From: Pholis gunnellus
Taxonomy: Eukaryota; Chordata; Actinopteri; Perciformes; Pholidae
NCBI GenBank assembly: GCA_910591455.2
Contig: OU342815.1
Location: 21,047,693 to 21,111,692 of the forward strand
Length of the DNA stretch: 64,000 nt
Direction: 5' to 3'
Shown here: positions 59,301-64,000 of the stretch, piece after piece
Layout of the letters: each line of letters starts with the position of its first letter
Position numbering within the stretch: the stretch's first letter is position 1
Translations under genes and position numbers: made by a program
The notes under the pieces: model-generated
Seen by the model: the letters and a program-made list of their open reading frames with translations, nothing else
What the model was told of the DNA's origin: nothing
The model's database searches: none

Positions 59301-61929
59301 CGCTTAATTGTTTAAGTCCTTTTTAAGCAAAAACATGGTTTCCTCTGGTGTCAGTTTCTCCAATGTTGAAATCTCCTTCAGTTTAGGACAGTTGGACGAA
59401 CAACACCAGACGTCTGAAGACGTGCATCTGACATTTTTCACTGTTTTCTGACATTTTATAGATGGAGAAAATAACTGGCAGATTATAATAATATCAATTA
59501 TAGTTGCAGCCCTACCTCAAAAAAGGCGTACACCAATAATCCTCTATACCCTCAATATCAAGATGTCAATAACTACAGGCCAGAGCTTAAATAAATCAGC
59601 GGTAGATAATTACGCTCTCAGTAATTAGGAATTATCCATTCATGCTCCACAGAGGATGAACCGAATCTATTGTGAGTGTTCTTTAGGTGCCTCCTTCGGG
59701 CCAAAAAAGTCAACTCAAGATAAGACAGATTTCCATGAAATTAAAGGATAAAACCTTCTGATATGAATGACTCTGTGGTCTTTCTCCTCATGTCTTTCTT
59801 TTCTTTTTAACTTTCCTGTTGTTACAGTGGGATCTACTGGTCAAAGTACATTTTTCTCCGTCTTTACTTTAGAGTGAAGTCCTTCAGGTCCTGCTGCAGG
59901 TTGGTTTTCGATGGTCCCAGGTTCCTGATGAAGATCTTGGGACGAGGAAGACAAATCTCCAACAGCCGCACGGAAGTGTAGCTGAGAAGGAGCGAGACGG
60001 GAAAACTGTGACAAGACTCGTTCAAGGACTCCATGAACACAACAGGAGCTTTTGAGTATTAGTGGAAGAAGCGTATGAGCTTTTAACTAAAAATAGTTTA
60101 AACGAATGTAAAATAAAGTAAAGAATCCTGCATTAATGCTGTCATTACTTTAAAGAGTTAACTTTAATTACTTTAGCTCCACTTATAATAATATTCCCTG
60201 CTCAGGACGCCATTACTTAACTGTATCTTTACATAAATAGTTGTTTGCTGCTATATTAATACTTGAAACCTAATATATTAAACCTGTAATAAGTCTTATT
60301 CGGCGGTATGTGTATGAAGGATAGAGGACACGGTGTGACAGCGGACCAACCTGAAGGAAGCCACCATCTGGTTGTAGGAGAAGTACTGGTGGTAGTCTTT
60401 GTGGATGGAGTGTCCGCAGGGCTCCGCGTTAGCCCTCCGGGTGTACTGGTGGCCGTAGAAGCGAAGCTCCAGGTATTTGGCGAAAGACATGGACCACGAG
60501 TCGTTGGACAGCGGCACCACTGGCGTCACCTTTACGATCGGAGGCAGAGGTCGAGTGTGAGAGAGAAGTCGAGCCCGATAATCAGAACTGAATGTTTCAC
60601 TTCTCCGTTACTACCGACCTGTTTGCAGATGCGGCACCAGGAGTAGTTGAGAATCGTGTGCTGATAACCGGGCACGGGGGAGTCCAGCTCCTTCAGCACA
60701 ATCTGCACACAGCCACTGCCGTGCACAAACCGCCGGATGTGGTGCACCATGGGAGTCTCACAGAACATGCTGGGGCAATGGTAAGACGGCCTGGAGTAAA
60801 CATCCACGCACACACAACTTTATGAAGCACACTGGGAGGCTTACGTACGGTAAGAACTGTTAAACGCTACATGATAAGTTTATCTTGTTAACTTCCCATC
60901 CCTCATTAAAGCAATGTGATTTCATAACAACACATTAACTTCACTGTTGTTTTACCGGAAACAGTATCGCTCCAGGAACACACCGAGGGAGAGGTCATTC
61001 TTTCCATAGAAGTCCATTGTGACAATCCTGCTGACAACAAACAAAATGGCTACAAATTCATCCACAACACGGACTGAGATTCTTTATTAAAGGCTCTCCA
61101 CATGAACGGGGTTTACCATGGGCTGACGCAGGGGTTGGGCGCATTGCTGGACTCAGCTGAGGAGCTGCTGAAGAGCACACACAGTCTCTGGTGGTTGACT
61201 GGGTTCAGACAGTCCAGCTGAGGACAACAACAACAACAACAAACGTGAGTGAAGTAAGATGAAAGAAGAGCCACAGGCGGCCATTAATAAACACATCTTA
61301 TTCATAGATTCCCTCATAAATGAATAATCAGAGCTGGGGGATGTCAGGCCGGACTGGACGTTGGGAACATCGGGAGAATTCCAGAGTTAGAAATGCAAAA
61401 TTAAAGGAAAAACGATACAATCACTCAGAACTGTAGACCGCCAGCTTCAACCTGACGGTACGATCCCCGCCTGACATCACATGTGATGACGCACATGCGC
61501 ATCCACACAGTTACTTTTTTAGTGTTTGGAGTGAGTGTGAGTGGAGAAGAACTGGACAGCGTGGGTGAAGAGGAGAAGAAGAGAAACAGAAAAAGGTGGA
61601 GCTGAGAGGGAGGAAAGCCCTGCAGGGAAGTGCAGCTAAATGCTGCAAAAATGATGTTCACAAACAAGACGTATTGTTAATTCTAATTAATAATATTGAG
61701 TTAATTCTACGTATTAAGTCATAAATTGCATGCTCTGTTGGAAAGCAGGAGATGCATGTGCAGGGAGATAATGTAGAAAATAAAGACCTGTGCACTCTTT
61801 TCTCTCAGGTGGAAGTAGCTCCAGTTACTCAGAGCAACCAGAGCTTCGTGATGATCAACACAAGTCCAGTCAGAGCTCTGAGGAAACGACAGGTGCAAAA
61901 CAAACACTCCTAAATTATATATTTATCTA

Positions 61930-61963
<34 letters not shown>

Positions 61964-64000
61964 AATAGTTATTCCTGTAGCTTTATGGAACAGCAGTTAA
62001 CTGTGCAAACTGAAGACACTGGGCTGTTTTACTAGTTAGGAGGTTTTCTGAAGCAGTTCTTGTGTCACTGGTATTAACAGTAAACAGAAAAGTTACGGTT
62101 ACAGTAAACACATTCTGTCGTGGATGTGTGGAGATTGGCCTGAAGCTGACATTAGTTTCCCAGTCCGGTCCGAGGAGAAGAAGTCTGAAACCAGAGCTGG
62201 TTAAAAAAAAGCAGAAGGAACACAGGAGGAGAAACTTCACTCCGACTACAACGAGAAGAGACTTTTACCATCAGAACTTAAAGTGACTTCTTCAAATGTA
62301 TAATGTTTAGTCTGATTAACAGTCCAAAACACAATCGCATTTAATTCAAAAGGATTTCTGCTTGTAGAATCACTAATATATTAGGGGGGAGGGGGGGTAA
62401 CACGGCATGAAATGCAGAAGACTGCTGTGAAGTCAGTGTGGATGTAAACAATGCAGGTTTTGAAATGCTCCAAAAGTAAAAAAAACGAATCTTTCCAAAT
62501 GTTTTATGAGGAGGAGAATGATCGTTTTGGTGCGTTACACTGAATGTAATGATCGCTTGTGTTTGCTTATAAGCAGCTAATGGATAATGGTCTCCACACT
62601 GCTCACCTTGGGGACCCAGCTCATCTCGGTCAGCTTGCTCGGCTTCTCCTCTTCGCTGTCAGCCCTCACCGGCGGCTTCACCGGCGCGTCCAGCGCTTTG
62701 CTCTGCACGCTGACGGGGGTCGCGGCGCAGAAGGGGTCGGCGGCCTCCCTCTGTCGGATACGGCCTCCCTTCGCTCTGTAGTCGGCCAGCATCTTGGCCA
62801 GTCCCTGGCTGCCGCTCAGCTGCTCTATGATGCGCGTGCTGGTAAGACTGTGGGAGGGCAGGACGTCGATGGGCTTCGGCTGAGGGCCGCCGTTGGTCTG
62901 CCCACTAACCAGAGCGGAGGGGGCGGAGTCTTTCAGGAGCAGCCGCTTTCTGCGTCCGTCCAGTTCCTTGTAGTCCTTGTTCAGGAGGGGAGATAGGTAG
63001 ACCTAGAAGACAGGGAGGACACAGATGAGCATGGTACAGGTCGGAAGAAATAAAGGAAACTCTGCTGAACAACACAGTCTGGAGCGATGAGTCGATAAAT
63101 CAGCTGTTAGAGTCATCTTTTAAGTTAAAAATGCTGTTCAATGCCTCTTAAATATCATGATCTACAACTTGTTTTCTGTTTCATATCAATGTAAAGTGAA
63201 TATTTGGGAGTTTTGGACAGTTGATCAGACAAAAGAAGACATTTAAAGACATCTCCTTGGACCTGCAGGATTGCAATTAATTGATTAATCAAGAAAATCA
63301 TCTTTAGTCGCAGGTCTTATTCAGTGTGTGCAAACTGAACTAACAACAACAACGACGCTAGGTACCTTCTCTGGGAAGTAATCCCTGCTGGGACAGTGCA
63401 TGCCAGCAGGCAGGAGGAGAAATGGTTCTTTAAATGTGAAGAAGGGGGAAATGCACAGGATGATGTCCTTGAGCTCCTGCTTGAAGACGGCAGAGATGGA
63501 CTTCAGGCGGTCGTCGGTTGAATCCACCTGCTCGGTCACAAACATCCCCGTGTCGTCCTGCAGGGGGTCTCGGAACGACCGAGTAACGGCGACACCTTCG
63601 CCGTCGTCCGTATCGTGTGAATCCCCCTTCACTAGGCCTCCCTCTTCCCTCGTCTCTTCCTCAGACGGCATGATGAGGGTATCCGAGTCCATCTCCTGGT
63701 CTTCCTCCATGAGGAACGGAGGCAGGACACACAGAGGCGGCGCAATGGAACTGGGAAATGGCGTGGAGGTCAGTGCCTCTACGTTAACAGCCTCCCTGTC
63801 TTGGAGAGGGGAGGACGTGTTGGGATACTGTTTGTCTTGGAGAGTGTCTATATCTCCATTTTTGTGTGAAGACTCAGTGGGAAGCCCTTCCTCCTCGGTC
63901 CGTCCTCCCGGTGCCGAGTCTTCGGCCACTACCGTTTTATCCAGGCTCCCTCCATTTGTCTCTCCATCCGCCTCCTCCTCCCCCTCCTCCTCCGCAGACG
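54260..64000 (-). CDS. pikfyve: 1-phosphatidylinositol 3-phosphate 5-kinase (PIKfyve), C-terminal 1175 residues, partial
   Basis: 23 coding exons on the minus strand, in gene order: 63366-64000 (open at the window edge), 62607-63002, 61117-61217, 60956-61027, 60619-60790, 60351-60529, 59868-59981, 58850-58958, 58595-58749, 58049-58145, 57698-57755, 57467-57595, 57251-57371, 56892-56987, 56700-56780, 56466-56557, 56315-56374, 56028-56204, 55458-55561, 55244-55372, 54887-55148, 54717-54791 and 54260-54375. All phases agree. PIKfyve phosphorylates PtdIns3P to PtdIns(3,5)P2 on endosomes. Visible in order are an acidic linker, the Cys/His-rich region, a coiled segment (EEKMEDLFAQKD), a Ser-rich linker and the C-terminal kinase. 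The FYVE, DEP and chaperonin-like domains lie beyond the right edge. The protein ends MVPDHWTGLGVNC. Confidence 0.97.
54430..54526. repeat. Tandem repeat (TCACGGAGGCA / CGGCGCTA units) in a pikfyve intron
   Basis: Imperfect 11-bp TCACGGAGGCA units alternate with CGGCTCTA and CGGCGCTA spacers, about seven units in all, in the intron before the last pikfyve exon. Confidence 0.7.
57800..58030. repeat. CGATTAAT-type teleost repeat in a pikfyve intron
   Basis: Contains AATTATTTCCTCGATGAACC, CATTAGAAAACAGT, ACTTCATCAAATGACTTGTT and CAGTCCAAAACCCCAAAATG, the characteristic word order of the teleost GCTGCAACTAACGATT element. It adjoins exon 58049-58145. Confidence 0.6.
58325..58480 (-). repeat. Probable LINE 3' tail, minus orientation, in a pikfyve intron
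   Basis: TAAGATAAGATGAGACAGAA then CTTAATTCATCCCGAGGGTA and GTTGTTGTGCAGTAG is the reverse complement style of teleost LINE ends (…TTCCTCGGGATnAATAAA…). Strongly 5'-truncated. Confidence 0.45.
59310..59520 (-). repeat. CGATTAAT-type repeat, minus orientation, in a pikfyve intron
   Basis: Ends ATTATAGTTGCAGCCCTACC, the reverse complement of the family start GGGCTGCAACTA. Upstream are TTTTCTGACATTTTATAGAT and ACAGTTGGACGAACAACACC. The rest of this 0.9-kb intron shows nothing else. Confidence 0.6.
60055..60195. repeat. AGTACTTTTACTT-family fragment in a pikfyve intron
   Basis: TATTAGTGGAAGAAGCGTAT and AAAGAATCCTGCATTAATGC match the left-end words of the element at 10140-10424 in degraded form. 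Confidence 0.4.
60351..61217 (-). other. pikfyve: pikfyve exons for the conserved Cys/His-rich region
   Basis: Four exons encode LDCLNPVNHQRLCVLFSSSS, YGKNDLSLGVFLERYCFR, CPSMFCETPMVHHIRRFVHG, ELDSPVPGYQHTILNYSWCR and EPCGHSIHKDYHQYFSYNQM. The spaced Cys and His residues (CPSMFC, GCVQ, WCRIC, PCGHSIHKDYH) are a hallmark of Fab1/PIKfyve between the chaperonin-like and kinase domains. It is thought to support regulation by the Vac14-Fig4 complex. Confidence 0.9.
61932..61961. repeat. (TA)15 microsatellite
   Basis: Pure TA run in the 1.4-kb pikfyve intron 61218-62606, preceded by CTATCTATCTATC-like units. The rest of that intron shows only a CGATTAAT-family fragment near 62280-62340. Confidence 0.9.
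63165..63325 (-). repeat. CGATTAAT-type repeat in a pikfyve intron
   Basis: GGATTGCAATTAATTGATTA and ATCAAGAAAATCATC, with TTTTGGACAGTTGATCAGAC upstream, match the family in minus orientation. It ends near the exon at 63366. Confidence 0.5.

Overview
The window looks like nuclear DNA of a ray-finned fish, probably a percomorph teleost. The reasons are short GT-AG introns, very many CA/GT microsatellites, teleost-type non-autonomous transposons and LINE tails, and vertebrate genes in a recognisable order. No tool was run. Exon boundaries were read by eye from splice signals, reading-frame continuity and remembered protein families. All joined coding sequences stay in frame.

Layout from left to right: (1) 1-590 (+), the last two coding exons of hspd1 (mitochondrial HSP60). 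(2) 4436-8785 (-), complete coq10b in 5 coding exons, convergent with hspd1. (3) 8786-10696, the divergent coq10b/sf3b1 upstream region, with promoter-like motifs, a broken LINE and a MITE. (4) 10697-21694 (+), complete sf3b1 in 24 coding exons (1321 aa), with three intronic H/ACA snoRNA copies and a piggyBac-type MITE. (5) 21695-26025, intergenic DNA with repeats, then a CpG-rich ankrd44 promoter. (6) 26026-49766 (+), complete ankrd44 in 28 coding exons (1058 aa), with many CA/GT tracts against its splice sites and a 20-bp minisatellite in its last intron. (7) 49767-54259, the 3' ends of two convergent genes. (8) 54260-64000 (-), the 3' 23 coding exons of pikfyve (1175 C-terminal residues); the gene runs off the right edge.

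The block hspd1-coq10b-sf3b1-ankrd44, with these relative orientations, matches the order I remember on human chromosome 2q33. The neighbouring pikfyve lies elsewhere on human 2q. The genes are housekeeping or signalling genes (mitochondrial folding, ubiquinone function, splicing, phosphatase scaffolding, endosomal lipid kinase) and do not form one pathway. I found no new multi-gene system. The most interesting items are the repeated snoRNA in sf3b1 introns, the microsatellites and minisatellite lying against coding exons of ankrd44, and a long open reading frame upstream of the ankrd44 start.
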